A DNA stretch of 64,000 bases from NCBI GenBank assembly GCA_022009815.1, contig CP091725.1, positions 806,001 through 870,000 on the forward strand. The letters are read 5' to 3'. A program made the position numbers and the translations under genes. The DNA is from Bacteroidales bacterium (GTDB lineage Bacteria; Bacteroidota; Bacteroidia; Bacteroidales; Muribaculaceae). Positions 27,032 to 36,699 of this stretch are shown here, one piece after another (the first letter of the stretch is position 1; each line of letters opens with the position of its first letter). The notes under the pieces are model-generated. The model saw only the letters and a program-made list of their open reading frames with translations. It was not told the origin of the DNA and did no database searches.

Positions 27032-29497
27032 TTATCGTAGTTGTGCGCCAAGTTGCTTTTGCAAGTTGGTGATTATTTTCTTCATGACGGCATCGATTTG
27101 CTTGTCGTTGAGCGTCTTCTCGTCGTCCTGCAACGTCATGCTCACGGCATACGACTTCTTGCCCGCCTCAAGGTTCTTGCCCTCGTAGACATCGAAGAGA
27201 GTCACGCTCTTGAGCAGACGTTTCTCCGAGTTGCGGATTACGGTCTCAACGTCGGCAAACGTAGTGGCAGCGTCGATAAGCAGCGCAAGGTCGCGCTTCA
27301 CAGGCATTGACTTCGGAAGGTCGGTGTACTCCACCTTCTTCTTCAACGCAATCTTCACCAACGCGTTCCAGTTGAGTTCAGCGAAATAGACAGGCTGGCT
27401 GACATCGGTCTTCTTGAGCATTTTGTGGCTCACCACGCCCACATAACCGATAAGTTTGCCGCCGCGGTTGCGGTATTCCAGACATGCCGCAAACAAATCG
27501 TTGCTTGTCTGCTTTGCCACAAGCTCCTTCTGGCTTACGCCCAGACGAGCAAACACATTCTCGACAACCGCCTTAAGGTCGAACACTGTCGACTTCACAG
27601 CCGGAGACGTCCAGTTGGCAGTATGCAGGTCACCGGTCATCCAGATGCCCAGATGCGCCTCCTCTGCAAACGGAGCCAATGGCTTCTCTTCGGTCGACTC
27701 GGCTTGCGGGTCGAAAGAGTAGACATTTCCAAACTCATACATCAGCAGGTTGGCACTCTTGCGGTTGATGTTGTGCGCAAGACTTTCAAGACCGCCGAAC
27801 ACAAGAGTCTGACGCATCACCGCCAAATCGCTGCTCAACGGATTGAGCAGACGCACGCAATTGTCGAGCGGATACATCTCCAAGCCGTCGTAGTAGCTTA
27901 CGGCAGTGAGCGAATTGTTCATAATCTCGCGATATCCGGCGGCTGTCAGCTGCTCCGACACGAGGTTCTGCAGCTGATTTGCATCGTCGGTAGGCTGGCG
28001 GTAGGACAACGAGGCATGGAGTGTCTCGTCAAACTCCACGTTGTTGTAGCCATAGATGCGCAGTATGTCTTCCACCACGTCGCACGGGCGGGTAACATCC
28101 ACACGGTATGTCGGGATGCGCAGTGTGAGCACATCGTCGGTTTCTTTTTCAATCTCCATCTCGAGAGCGGCGAGGATGGTCTTCACCAGACCCTTGTCGA
28201 GAGTCTTGCCGATGAGACGCGACATGTAGTCGAGCGACAACTCTACCGTAGGACGCTCAACAGGCGCAGGGTAGAAATCAGAGATTTCGCCGCAGATTTC
28301 GCCGCCTGCCAGCTCCTTCACGAGCAATGCGGCAGCCTTGAGGGCATAAATCACATTGTTGGGATCCACGCCACGCTCAAAGCGGAACGAAGCATCGGTG
28401 TTCAAGCCCTGACGGCGCGCCGTCTTGCGCACCCATGTCGGATGGAAGCAAGCCGACTCAAGGAAGATGTCGGTTGTCTGTTCCGTAACGCCCGATTCAA
28501 GTCCGCCAAACACGCCGGCGATACACATAGGCTCCTCTGCGTTGCAAATCATAAGGTCGCGGGCTGTCATCGTGCGTTCCACACCGTCGAGAGTCACGAA
28601 TTTCGAGCCTTCAGCGGCTGGGCGCACCACGATTTTGTTGCCTTTCACCTTTGCCAGGTCGAAGCAGTGCAGCGGCTGGCAATAAGCGTTAAGTATGAAG
28701 TTTGTAATGTCGACCACATTGTTGATTGGACGCTGACCGATGGCTGTCAGATAGTTGCGCAGCCACTCCGGACTTTCCGCCACCTTCACGCCGCGGATAG
28801 TCAAACCGGCATAGCGGATGGCAGCCTCCTGGCATTCCACCTCTACAGGAATCGCGCCGTCGGCACGGTCGCTGTGGAAAGCGTCGACAGAAGGAGAATG
28901 CAGGTCGGCCTGCATGCCCTGAGCCTTCATCCATGCGGCAAGGTCGCGCGCCACGCCGAAATGCGACGCAGCATCGATACGGTTAGGAGTCAGGTCGACT
29001 TCAAACATATAGTCGTCCTTCACGTTATAGTAATCTTTGGCGAGAGTGCCCGGCTTCACCGTCTCAGGAAGCTCGATGATTCCGTCGTGCGATGTGCCGA
29101 CACCGATTTCGTCTTCGGCGCAAATCATTCCGAACGACTCGACGCCGCGGATTTTTGATTTCTTGATTGCAAATTCCTTGTCGCCATCGTAGAGTTTAGT
29201 GCCCACGGTAGCCACAACCACATGCTGTCCGGCAGCCACGTTTGCCGCTCCGCAGACAATCTGCGTAGGAATGCCGTCGCCAAGGTCCACGGTGGTGATG
29301 TGCAGGTGGTCGCTGTCGGGATGCTCAACGCAAGTGAGCACCTTGCCTACAACCAGCCCCTCAAGCCCGCCTTTGATTGTTTCTACTTTCTCAACGCCGT
29401 CCGTCTCAAGACCGATAGAAGTAAGGGCGGCAGAAACCTCCTCCGGCGAAAGGTTGAAATTAAGATATTCTTTCAACCAGTTATACGATATATTCAT
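27032..29497 (-). CDS. pheT: Phenylalanyl-tRNA synthetase beta subunit
   Basis: The large subunit of the alpha2-beta2 enzyme that charges tRNA-Phe. At 821 residues it has the normal bacterial domain order: MNISYNWLKEYLNFNLSPEE, an EMAP/OB tRNA-binding domain at about 40-150 (VGKVLTCVEHPDSDHLHITT), B3/B4 editing domain with RRQGLNTDASFRFERGVDP, B5 domain (VDVTRPCDVVEDILRIYGYN), and a C-terminal anticodon-binding fold (SMPVKRDLALLIDAATTFAD). The alpha subunit gene is not in the window, which is common in Bacteroidetes. yebC follows 39 bases downstream. Confidence 0.97.
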   Translation of the reverse strand: MNISYNWLKEYLNFNLSPEEVSAALTSIGLETDGVEKVETIKGGLEGLVVGKVLTCVEHPDSDHLHITTVDLGDGIPTQIVCGAANVAAGQHVVVATVGTKLYDGDKEFAIKKSKIRGVESFGMICAEDEIGVGTSHDGIIELPETVKPGTLAKDYYNVKDDYMFEVDLTPNRIDAASHFGVARDLAAWMKAQGMQADLHSPSVDAFHSDRADGAIPVEVECQEAAIRYAGLTIRGVKVAESPEWLRNYLTAIGQRPINNVVDITNFILNAYCQPLHCFDLAKVKGNKIVVRPAAEGSKFVTLDGVERTMTARDLMICNAEEPMCIAGVFGGLESGVTEQTTDIFLESACFHPTWVRKTARRQGLNTDASFRFERGVDPNNVIYALKAAALLVKELAGGEICGEISDFYPAPVERPTVELSLDYMSRLIGKTLDKGLVKTILAALEMEIEKETDDVLTLRIPTYRVDVTRPCDVVEDILRIYGYNNVEFDETLHASLSYRQPTDDANQLQNLVSEQLTAAGYREIMNNSLTAVSYYDGLEMYPLDNCVRLLNPLSSDLAVMRQTLVFGGLESLAHNINRKSANLLMYEFGNVYSFDPQAESTEEKPLAPFAEEAHLGIWMTGDLHTANWTSPAVKSTVFDLKAVVENVFARLGVSQKELVAKQTSNDLFAACLEYRNRGGKLIGYVGVVSHKMLKKTDVSQPVYFAELNWNALVKIALKKKVEYTDLPKSMPVKRDLALLIDAATTFADVETVIRNSEKRLLKSVTLFDVYEGKNLEAGKKSYAVSMTLQDDEKTLNDKQIDAVMKKIITNLQKQLGAQLR

Positions 29498-29593
29498 AAC
29501 CTATAAATGTTTCTAAACAGAGTTGTAAGGATAGACCTCCGTAAATCGCACAAATTTACGAATTAATTTCCAAAAAAGGCAATCTAATCAAGT

Positions 29594-30511
29594 CTATTTC
29601 AGCAAAGAGAGGAAACGCGACGGGATAGGCGTCTCAAACAGCATCTCCTTCTTGGTGACAGGGTGCGCGAAATGAAGCGTGCGCGCGTGCAGACCGAGGC
29701 GGTGTATCGGACTTGCCTTGGCTCCGTACTTGCGGTCGCCGACAATCGGATGCCCAAGGTCTTTCATGTGCACACGAATCTGATTCTTGCGTCCGGTGTC
29801 AAGACTCAGCTCCATCAGCGAGTAGCCGTTGTTGCACTGCAGACGCTTGAAGCGCGTGATGGCGAGCTGACCCTCGTCGGGATTCTGCGTGGAGTACACC
29901 TCAAACTGCGATGTCTCGGCAAGATAACTCTTCACAACGCCTTCCTCCTGCTCCACCTTGCCCTCGACAACAGCCACATAGCGGCGGCCGAGCACCATAT
30001 TGTTCCAGTTGTGCTGCATAGCCTCCTTCGCCTCAACGTTCTTGGCAAACATCATCAACCCCGACGTGTCGCGGTCAAGACGATGCACAACGAAGAGCAT
30101 CAGCCGCGGGTCTTTCTTCTTCAGATAGTCGCGGAGAATGCTGTATGCCGTGCCGTCCTTCACATTGTCGGTCGACACCGAGAGGATGCCGCTGCCCTTG
30201 TTGATTACGATAATGTCGTTGTCCTCATACACCAGCTTGATGCGCGGATGGGAGAACACCACAAACGGGCGTGTGAAATTGACCGACAGCGTGTCGCCGG
30301 CATGGACTGGCTGGTCGAATTGCGATGTAGGCATCGAATTGAGTGCCACTTGGTTATATTTCATCAGCGCCTTGATGGATGTGCGCTTATGGTCGGTAAG
30401 TTTTGCTTCCAGACACTGCATCAGCGTCGACTCCTCTGCGGCAGTCCACACGAGGATGCTGTCGGGACGCCAGCGGTTGCGCTCCGCTCCCGGTTTTCCG
30501 TTTCTCGTCAT
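29594..30511 (-). CDS. RluA-family pseudouridine synthase
   Basis: The enzyme converts uridine to pseudouridine in rRNA or tRNA. The product from MTRNGKPGAE is about 305 residues. In-frame starts at 30517 and 30532 are also possible. The N-terminal part resembles an S4-like domain (TLMQCLEAKLTDHKRTSIKA). The catalytic domain has IVINKGSGILSVSTDN, the active-site motif VVHRLDRDTSGLMMFAKN (catalytic Asp in HRLDRDTSG), TGRKNQIRVHMKDLGHPIVG and DRKYGA. All conserved motifs are intact. The exact target position cannot be told from sequence. Confidence 0.9.
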   Translation of the reverse strand: MTRNGKPGAERNRWRPDSILVWTAAEESTLMQCLEAKLTDHKRTSIKALMKYNQVALNSMPTSQFDQPVHAGDTLSVNFTRPFVVFSHPRIKLVYEDNDIIVINKGSGILSVSTDNVKDGTAYSILRDYLKKKDPRLMLFVVHRLDRDTSGLMMFAKNVEAKEAMQHNWNNMVLGRRYVAVVEGKVEQEEGVVKSYLAETSQFEVYSTQNPDEGQLAITRFKRLQCNNGYSLMELSLDTGRKNQIRVHMKDLGHPIVGDRKYGAKASPIHRLGLHARTLHFAHPVTKKEMLFETPIPSRFLSLLK

Positions 30512-30679
30512 AATCATTGATTTATATCGCAAAATTACTGCAAAACGGCGTAACTACAAAATAAAGCGGTGGTTGAGCGACAAAAACAACGTCAGCGACG
30601 CCTAAAAATGCACACAAATGACGAAATGTGTTTCATTTTTCAATATTTTGATATATTTTTGTATCAGAATACGAAAACA

Positions 30680-31347
30680 ATGGGAGTCAAGATACATAGA
30701 GAGGGAGTGAACATCATCCTTGCGTTCGCGCTTATTTTGGTGGTAATCAACATCCCTATATACCTTTTTGTCGCTTCGTGGGTTGCCAAAGGCATTGTCT
30801 GGGGCATCTCGCTGTTTGCATTGTGGCTTGTCACCAACTTCTTCCGGTCGCCGATACGCAGTTTTGCCGGGGAGAGGGAGCATATGGTTGTGTCGTCGGT
30901 CGACGGCAAAGTCGTGGCTCTCGAAGAGGTCGACGAATGCGACGTGCTCGGTGGACGCGCCATCCAACTGTCGGTGTTCATGTCGGTGTTCAACGTCCAT
31001 GCCAACTGGTATCCGGTCGACGGCAAGGTTGAGAAAGTGGAACATCAACACGGACGTTTCCGTTCTGCCTATCTTCCGAAGTCGAGCAGCGAGAACGAGC
31101 GTTCGTCAATCGTGATACGCACCAACGGAGGCACGCGCATTCTCGTGCGTCAGATTGCCGGCGCCATCGCGCGACGAATCGTAACCTATGCGCTTCCGGG
31201 GTCGAAGGCCGACATCTCGGCGCATCTCGGCTTCATCAAATTCGGTTCCAGAGTTGACATCTACCTACCTGTCGACGCTGAAATTTCGTCAAAATCGGCG
31301 ACAAGACAATAGGCGGAGTAACGCCTATCGCCCGTCTGAAAGAATAA
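30680..31347 (+). CDS. psd: Phosphatidylserine decarboxylase (single-base frameshift near 31287)
   Basis: The enzyme converts phosphatidylserine to phosphatidylethanolamine at the inner membrane using a self-made pyruvoyl group. The start MGVKIHREGVNI at 30680 follows a good leader. Two hydrophobic segments (residues about 12-52) precede VVSSVDGKVVALEEVDE and SVFMSVFNVHANWYPVDGKV. Self-cleavage would occur at Gly-Ser in IKFGSRVDIYLP, as in the short PSD class. The frame is lost after AEIS. Adding one G at 31287-31289 gives VKIGDKTIGGVTPIARLKE and about 222 residues. It pairs with pssA 12 bases downstream, the previous step of the pathway. Confidence 0.9.
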
Positions 31348-31359
31348 CATCATACAGCA

Positions 31360-32076
31360 ATGAAACTTTTTCGCGCAGTAAAGCAAAACATACCGAACAC
31401 CATCACGAGCATGAACCTCTTCTCGGGCTGCATGGCGGTGGTGTCAGCATTCCATTTCAATGAAACCATCGGAGCCATGCAAGGCTACGAATGGGCGTTT
31501 CTGTTCATAGGACTTGCCACCGTGTTTGACTTCTGCGACGGACTGTCGGCGCGCCTGCTGCACGCCTATTCAGCTCTCGGGAAGGAACTGGACTCGCTGT
31601 CTGACCTCGTCAGCTTCGGAGTGGCGCCCGCCGCGCTGGTGTTCAACCTCATACAGTCGCAAACAGGCTCATGGGTGGCTTTTCTGGCATTCCTGATCGC
31701 CGTTTTCGGAGCATTGCGTCTTGCCAAATTCAACATTGACGACCGCCAGACCACATCTTTCATCGGCCTGCCGATTCCTGCCAACGCCATTTTCTGGATT
31801 GGCGTTGTGGCCTGGAACGTGGACTTCCGCTATATCGGCGACGCCTGGATGACCGCGCTTGTGGTTCTGTTTCCGCTGCTGATGGTGAGCAGCCTGCCGA
31901 TGTTCTCCCTAAAGGTGAAAACGCTGTCGCTGCGCTCCAACGTGCGCCGCTACGCCCTGCTGCTCGGCACCGCCATGCTCGTTGCCGCCCTGCAGTTGGC
32001 TGGCTTGCTGTGGGCGATTGTGTTCTACATTCTGCTGTCAGTCACAGAGCGCCGCGATGAACAAAATCGCCAGTAG
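31360..32076 (+). CDS. pssA: CDP-diacylglycerol--serine O-phosphatidyltransferase
   Basis: The integral membrane enzyme makes phosphatidylserine from CDP-diacylglycerol and serine, supplying psd just upstream. It has 238 residues, about seven hydrophobic helices and the CDP-alcohol phosphotransferase motif DGLSARLLHAYSALGKELDS followed by LSD (D-G-x2-A-R-x8-G-x3-D-x3-D). The N-terminus FRAVKQNIPNTITSMNLFSG is typical. All metal-binding aspartates are present. Confidence 0.95.
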   Translation: MKLFRAVKQNIPNTITSMNLFSGCMAVVSAFHFNETIGAMQGYEWAFLFIGLATVFDFCDGLSARLLHAYSALGKELDSLSDLVSFGVAPAALVFNLIQSQTGSWVAFLAFLIAVFGALRLAKFNIDDRQTTSFIGLPIPANAIFWIGVVAWNVDFRYIGDAWMTALVVLFPLLMVSSLPMFSLKVKTLSLRSNVRRYALLLGTAMLVAALQLAGLLWAIVFYILLSVTERRDEQNRQ

Positions 32077-32112
32077 GTTGTTTTCCTTTTGTAATTAATA
32101 TATTCGATTAAA

Positions 32113-32415
32113 GTGTCATTCTTCATATTTTTAATCTTCATCATTTTATTTATCGTAGCGATTCCGTTGCTACGCATTGCGGCTGCCCTGATAAATATGA
32201 AAAGACGGGTTGCCAACGCCTTCGGAGGCAAGGAAAAGCCGGGAAAAGCCAACGAAGAGCCGCAACGCCGCAAAGTGTATGACAAGGACATTGGCGAATA
32301 CGTGAAATTTGAAGAAATAGCCGTCAACAAGTCAGACGACGCCCCCATGGAAAAAGTGGAGTACCGCGAGGAATCGCAGGTTTCCGACGTAGAGTTTGAA
32401 GAAATCCGCGACTAA
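32113..32415 (+). CDS. DUF4834-family small membrane protein
   Basis: A GTG start at 32113 gives 100 residues. One membrane helix occupies residues 2-22 (SFFIFLIFIILFIVAIPLL) and the rest is a charged cytosolic tail with RRKVYDKDIGEYVKFEEI and EEIRD at the end. This is the layout of DUF4834, a Bacteroidetes family of unknown function with the conserved KDIGEYVKFEEI segment. It follows pssA by 36 bases and may share its transcript. Convergent with folB. Confidence 0.75.
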   Translation: MSFFIFLIFIILFIVAIPLLRIAAALINMKRRVANAFGGKEKPGKANEEPQRRKVYDKDIGEYVKFEEIAVNKSDDAPMEKVEYREESQVSDVEFEEIRD

Positions 32416-32423
32416 TCAATCCG

Positions 32424-32780
32424 TCACCACTCCACCTCGACAGCCGCCGAGCCCGTGATGCCGACAATAGGCGCCCGCGTTTTCTCAATGCGGATATATC
32501 CGCCTGTGATTTCAGGAAATTTTTTCAGCAGCCCACTGCGGATGCGTCCCGCCACATGCTCCAACAGACGCGACGGCACTCCCATCTCCGCCTTCACCAC
32601 CTCATAGACTTCAGCATAGTTGAGCGTTGCCTCAAGATTGTCGGTCTGCATAGCCTCCTCAAAAGGATAGTCGAGCCGCAGCGCAACAACAAACGTGTTG
32701 CCCACCGCACGTTCCTGCTCCATCACGCCGTGACGGGCGCGGAAACGCAGATTGTCAAGCGTTATCGACGTGCGCATCAT
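32424..32780 (-). CDS. folB: Dihydroneopterin aldolase
   Basis: The folate-pathway enzyme cleaves dihydroneopterin to 6-hydroxymethyl-dihydropterin and glycolaldehyde. It has 118 residues, the usual length, with LDNLRFRARHGVMEQERAVG (conserved RHGVxxQER), LNYAEVYEVVKAEM, PSRLLEHVAGRIRSGLLKKF and VRIEKTRAP-like IRIEKTRAPIVGITGSAAV. Its 5' end overlaps the 3' end of the lipoprotein gene at 34203-32755 by 26 bases on the same strand, suggesting translational coupling. Confidence 0.93.
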   Translation of the reverse strand: MMRTSITLDNLRFRARHGVMEQERAVGNTFVVALRLDYPFEEAMQTDNLEATLNYAEVYEVVKAEMGVPSRLLEHVAGRIRSGLLKKFPEITGGYIRIEKTRAPIVGITGSAAVEVEW

Positions 32781-34203
32781 TGCTTTCCTCCTCTTTCTGC
32801 TCTATCCACACATACGCCCCCAAGTCGAGGCTGCCCGAGGCAAAACGGTCGTTGCCGAGCATGTCGAAGCGCGCCGCGTCGGGACACAGCGTCATGTCGC
32901 CCTTGCCGATGGCGTCGCTCTCGTTTTTCAGACGATAGTCGAAGATATAGTCTTTCCTTACGGTATAGAATTTAGGATCGCCGCCCCACACGCAGTTGAT
33001 GAAGTTGTCGTCGTCGTTACCCTTGGAACGCAACAGACAGTTGCGTAGATACACCGCGCTGCCCTTGAGGTCGCCTTCCGAGATGTCGGAAGCGTTGCCG
33101 TAGACCACGCAGTTGTTGAACTCCGCATCCATCAGCGGATTGTCGTACGACTTGTCTTTCGGCAGCACATAGTTGAGCGTCAGCAACGGACTGGTTATCG
33201 CCGAAAACAGATAATAGTTGGCAAACGTGCAGTTGTTGAACGCATACTTGCCTCCCGTAAGGTTGACCACCCCCTCCGACGCATCCGAAAACTCGCTGCC
33301 CTCGGCGTCAATCCATGAGTGGGCGGCAGTCAGCACCGACGACGATGAGTTGTGGAGCACACTATTGAAAATGTGCAACTTGCGCTTGTCGAGCACGCCG
33401 CACGAATCCACCACAACGCCGCTCGACGAGCCCTGCATCTCCACATAAGCCATCTCGTTGCCATAGCTGTCTTTGTCATAATGCACACCGTCCCATTGCC
33501 CCGACATCAGCTGGAACGGGATGCTGCCAGCCACCTTGTCGAGACGGTCGGCGCGCAGACGCACAGGATTGCCCTGCGTCCCCTCCATCAGCAGAGTGCC
33601 TTTCACCCGGATTTTCGCCTTGTCGTGGAAATAAACCGTTGTGCCGGCAGGGATGCGCAGCGTGGCGCCCTCGTCGACCACAAGACTGTCCATCACGCGG
33701 TACGGACGGTCGGCGGTCAGAGCCGTGTTCTCGCTTATCGTCCAGTCGCTCACGGTCACCGCATTCTGTCCGGCCGCACGCAGCGTGACTGTCTGCAGCA
33801 CACCGTTGGTCACAAAGTTGAGATTGCCGTAGACATCAAACGGAGTGTCGGCAGAGGTCTCGTCGACACGTGCCGTGACAAACACATAAAGGCTGTCGTT
33901 GCCGCGCACCTCAATGTCGGAAAACCGCTCTCCGGAACGCCCGTCGACATTCATATAGAAATGTGCGCCGTCGCCCACCCCATCAATCGAGATGTCGCTG
34001 ATGCGCAGCTGCTTCTTGTGGCGGTTGTAGACAAGAAAACGATGCGTGGCTGTGGTCTCTCCAGTAAATACGGTGTCGAAACTGAGCGTGTCGGTCGAAA
34101 ACACCAGCGTGTCGCTGCTGCTTGTCGTGAAGTTGTCCTCGATGCACGACGGTAACGATGCAACAAGCACAAATGTGAATATGGCGAACAATAAACTTCT
34201 CAT
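32755..34203 (-). CDS. Surface or periplasmic lipoprotein with beta-helix repeats
   Basis: The protein has 482 residues from MRSLLFAIFTFVLVASLPSC. The last Cys fits a lipobox (LPSC), so it is lipid-anchored. Residues about 30-165 form a beta-sandwich-like part (SFDTVFTGETTATHRFLVYN). The rest has spaced short strands typical of a right-handed parallel beta-helix (LHIFNSVLHNSSSSVLTAAH, GKYAFNNCTFANYYLF, AEFNNCVVYGNASDISEG). It resembles Bacteroidales proteins annotated as right-handed parallel beta-helix repeat-containing. Enzymatic activity is not evident. A longer in-frame start upstream is disfavoured because it lacks the signal at its N-terminus. Confidence 0.8.
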   Translation of the reverse strand: MRSLLFAIFTFVLVASLPSCIEDNFTTSSSDTLVFSTDTLSFDTVFTGETTATHRFLVYNRHKKQLRISDISIDGVGDGAHFYMNVDGRSGERFSDIEVRGNDSLYVFVTARVDETSADTPFDVYGNLNFVTNGVLQTVTLRAAGQNAVTVSDWTISENTALTADRPYRVMDSLVVDEGATLRIPAGTTVYFHDKAKIRVKGTLLMEGTQGNPVRLRADRLDKVAGSIPFQLMSGQWDGVHYDKDSYGNEMAYVEMQGSSSGVVVDSCGVLDKRKLHIFNSVLHNSSSSVLTAAHSWIDAEGSEFSDASEGVVNLTGGKYAFNNCTFANYYLFSAITSPLLTLNYVLPKDKSYDNPLMDAEFNNCVVYGNASDISEGDLKGSAVYLRNCLLRSKGNDDDNFINCVWGGDPKFYTVRKDYIFDYRLKNESDAIGKGDMTLCPDAARFDMLGNDRFASGSLDLGAYVWIEQKEEESNDAHVDNA

Positions 34204-34316
34204 TTTTGGGAATATATTTACATTAATAAACGTAAAAACATATTTCTTTATTGCACACCAGCCCACTTTTACCTCGTCGGACAAGCCTCAGATTTTCTGC
34301 TTCCAGAATTAATGAG

Positions 34317-34324
34317 TAACTTTG
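34317..34324 (+). promoter_or_regulatory. Putative -7 element of the suf operon
   Basis: TAACTTTG, about 93 bases before sufB. The -33 element is unclear. Confidence 0.35.
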
Positions 34325-34416
34325 CAAGGCGTTTTGTCGCATCCGCTATCATGCTGGCATAAACAATTATACGGCGACAAGCGTTATTATATGATTTTAC
34401 AGATTTCGTTACAATA

Positions 34417-35895
34417 ATGAACGACGACAACAATAAGAATAAAAAGAAAGAGCAGAGCGACGAGGAACTGCTGAAAAACGTCACCGGAAGCGAGTACAAA
34501 TACGGCTTCGTTTCCGACATCGACACACACGTGATTCCCGTCGGTCTGAACGAAGACGTGGTGCGCTACATCTCGAAAGTAAAAGGCGAACCGGAATGGC
34601 TGCTCGACTTCCGTCTGAAAGCGTTCAGCCATTGGAAGACGATGACGATGCCTCGCTGGGCGCATCTCGACATCCCGGAAATCGACTTCCAGGCGATAAG
34701 CTATTATGCCGCACCGAAGGTCAAGGACGCGCCGAAATCAATGGACGAGGTCGACCCTGAACTGCGACGCACATTCGACAAACTCGGCATCTCGCTCGAG
34801 GAACAGATGAGGCTGTCGGGAATGGCTGTCGACGCCGTGATGGACAGTGTGTCGGTGAAAACCACCTACCGCGACAAGTTGGCTGAACTGGGCGTGATTT
34901 TCTGCTCAATCTCTGAAGCGGTGAAGGACTATCCCGACCTTGTGAAGAAATATCTCGGATCGGTGGTAAGCTACCGCGACAACTTCTTCGCCGCACTCAA
35001 CTCGGCGGTGTTTTCCGACGGCTCGTTTGTCTACATTCCGAAAGGAGTGCGCTGCCCGATGGAGCTGTCTACATATTTCCGCATAAACGCCGCCGGAACA
35101 GGTCAGTTTGAACGCACTCTGATTGTTGCCGACGACGATGCCTACGTGTCATACCTCGAAGGCTGCACGGCTCCGATGCGCGACGAGAACCAGCTGCACG
35201 CCGCAATAGTGGAAATCGTGGTGGAGGACCGCGCAGAGGTAAAGTATTCCACTGTCCAGAACTGGTACCCGGGCGACAAGGAGGGCAAAGGCGGCATCTA
35301 CAACTTCGTGACGAAACGCGGACTGTGCCGAGGCGACTTCTCGAAACTGTCGTGGACACAGGTGGAGACAGGCTCTGCAATCACATGGAAATACCCAAGC
35401 TGCGTGCTGAAAGGCGACAACTCCGTGGGTGAATTCTACTCCGTCGCAGTGACCAACAACTATCAGCAAGCCGACACCGGCACAAAAATGATACATATAG
35501 GCAAGAATTCCCGCAGCACAATCGTGTCGAAGGGCATATCGGCGGGATTCAGCCAAAACAGTTACCGAGGAGCGGTGAAAGTGGCGAAAAACGCAACCGG
35601 ATGCCGCAACTACACGCAGTGCGACAGCCTGCTGCTCAGCAAGACGTGCGGAGCGCACACATTCCCGTATATCGACGTGCAGAACGACTCGTCGGTGGTG
35701 GAACACGAGGCGACGACATCGAAAATCAACGAGGACCAGCTGTTCTACTGCAACCAGCGCGGCATCCCCACCGAAGACGCCGTCGGACTTATCGTCAACG
35801 GATATGCCAAAGAGGTTATGAACAAACTGCCGATGGAATTTGCCGTCGAGGCACAGAAGCTATTGCAAGTGTCGCTTGAAAATTCTGTAGGCTAA
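34417..35895 (+). CDS. sufB: Fe-S cluster assembly scaffold protein SufB
   Basis: Core scaffold of the SUF machinery, forming the SufBC2D complex that builds Fe-S clusters. At 492 residues it has KSRPEPEWLLDFRLKA-like KGEPEWLLDFRLKAFSHW, PDIDFQAISYYAAPK-type segment, the beta-helix core (FVYIPKGVRCPMELSTYFRI) and the C-terminal CDSLLLSKTCGAHTFPYIDV, VEHEATTSKINEDQLFYCNQ. The sulfur-accepting Cys and the cluster-ligand region are present. It begins the sufB-C-D-S operon. Confidence 0.97.
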   Translation: MNDDNNKNKKKEQSDEELLKNVTGSEYKYGFVSDIDTHVIPVGLNEDVVRYISKVKGEPEWLLDFRLKAFSHWKTMTMPRWAHLDIPEIDFQAISYYAAPKVKDAPKSMDEVDPELRRTFDKLGISLEEQMRLSGMAVDAVMDSVSVKTTYRDKLAELGVIFCSISEAVKDYPDLVKKYLGSVVSYRDNFFAALNSAVFSDGSFVYIPKGVRCPMELSTYFRINAAGTGQFERTLIVADDDAYVSYLEGCTAPMRDENQLHAAIVEIVVEDRAEVKYSTVQNWYPGDKEGKGGIYNFVTKRGLCRGDFSKLSWTQVETGSAITWKYPSCVLKGDNSVGEFYSVAVTNNYQQADTGTKMIHIGKNSRSTIVSKGISAGFSQNSYRGAVKVAKNATGCRNYTQCDSLLLSKTCGAHTFPYIDVQNDSSVVEHEATTSKINEDQLFYCNQRGIPTEDAVGLIVNGYAKEVMNKLPMEFAVEAQKLLQVSLENSVG

Positions 35896-35910
35896 ACCAA
35901 TACAATCAAA

Positions 35911-36693
35911 ATGGAAAAACAAAATTCTATGCTCGAAATAAAGAATTTACATGCCGAAATCGACGGCAAGGAAATATTGAAAGGCATCAACCTGACGGTC
36001 AACCCGGGAGAAGTGCACGCCATCATGGGTCCGAACGGATCAGGCAAAAGCACGCTGTCGGCGGTGCTGACAGGCCATCCCGCCTACAAGGTGACTGCCG
36101 GCGAGGTGACGTTCAACGGAAAGAATCTGCTTGAGCTGTCGGCAGAAAACCGCTCGCACGAAGGTCTGTTTCTCAGTTTCCAGTATCCCGTGGAGATTCC
36201 GGGTGTGTCGATGGTCAACTTTATGCGCGCAGCCCTCAACGCAAAGCGCAAATACCTCAACCTCGACCCGCTGTCGGCTACCGACTTCCTAAAACTGATG
36301 CGCGAGAAGCGCGCCATCGTGCAGCTTGACAACAAACTGGCTTCGCGCTCGGTCAACGAGGGTTTCTCGGGCGGCGAGAAGAAGCGCAACGAAATCTTCC
36401 AGATGGCGGTACTCGAGCCGCGGCTGAGCATCCTCGACGAGACCGACAGCGGTCTCGACATCGACGCACTGCGCATCGTGGCAGAGGGTGTCAACAAGCT
36501 CAAGACCGACAACAACGCAACCATCGTAATCACCCACTACCAGCGTCTGCTCGACTACATCAAGCCCGACATCGTGCATGTGCTCTACAAAGGACGCATC
36601 GTGAAAACCGCCGGTCCAGAACTGGCTCTCGAGCTCGAGGAGCGCGGATATGACTGGATTAAAGAAGAAGTGGACAACGCAACTAAAGAATAA
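35911..36693 (+). CDS. sufC: Fe-S cluster assembly ATPase SufC
   Basis: ABC-type ATPase that drives conformational change in the SufBCD scaffold. It has 260 residues, Walker A GPNGSGKST at 40-48, the signature FSGGEKKRNEIFQMA, Walker B-like LSILDETDSGLDIDALRIV and the His switch VITHYQRLLDYI. It lies 15 bases after sufB. An internal start at 35929 (MLEIKN) is also possible. Confidence 0.97.
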   Translation: MEKQNSMLEIKNLHAEIDGKEILKGINLTVNPGEVHAIMGPNGSGKSTLSAVLTGHPAYKVTAGEVTFNGKNLLELSAENRSHEGLFLSFQYPVEIPGVSMVNFMRAALNAKRKYLNLDPLSATDFLKLMREKRAIVQLDNKLASRSVNEGFSGGEKKRNEIFQMAVLEPRLSILDETDSGLDIDALRIVAEGVNKLKTDNNATIVITHYQRLLDYIKPDIVHVLYKGRIVKTAGPELALELEERGYDWIKEEVDNATKE

Positions 36694-36699
36694 TAGGAA

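Noticed and set aside
27425..29158. Long plus-strand open frame of 577 codons opposite pheT
   Set aside because: It is antisense to the fully conserved pheT gene and its sequence is His/Arg/Val-rich shadow composition with no motif.
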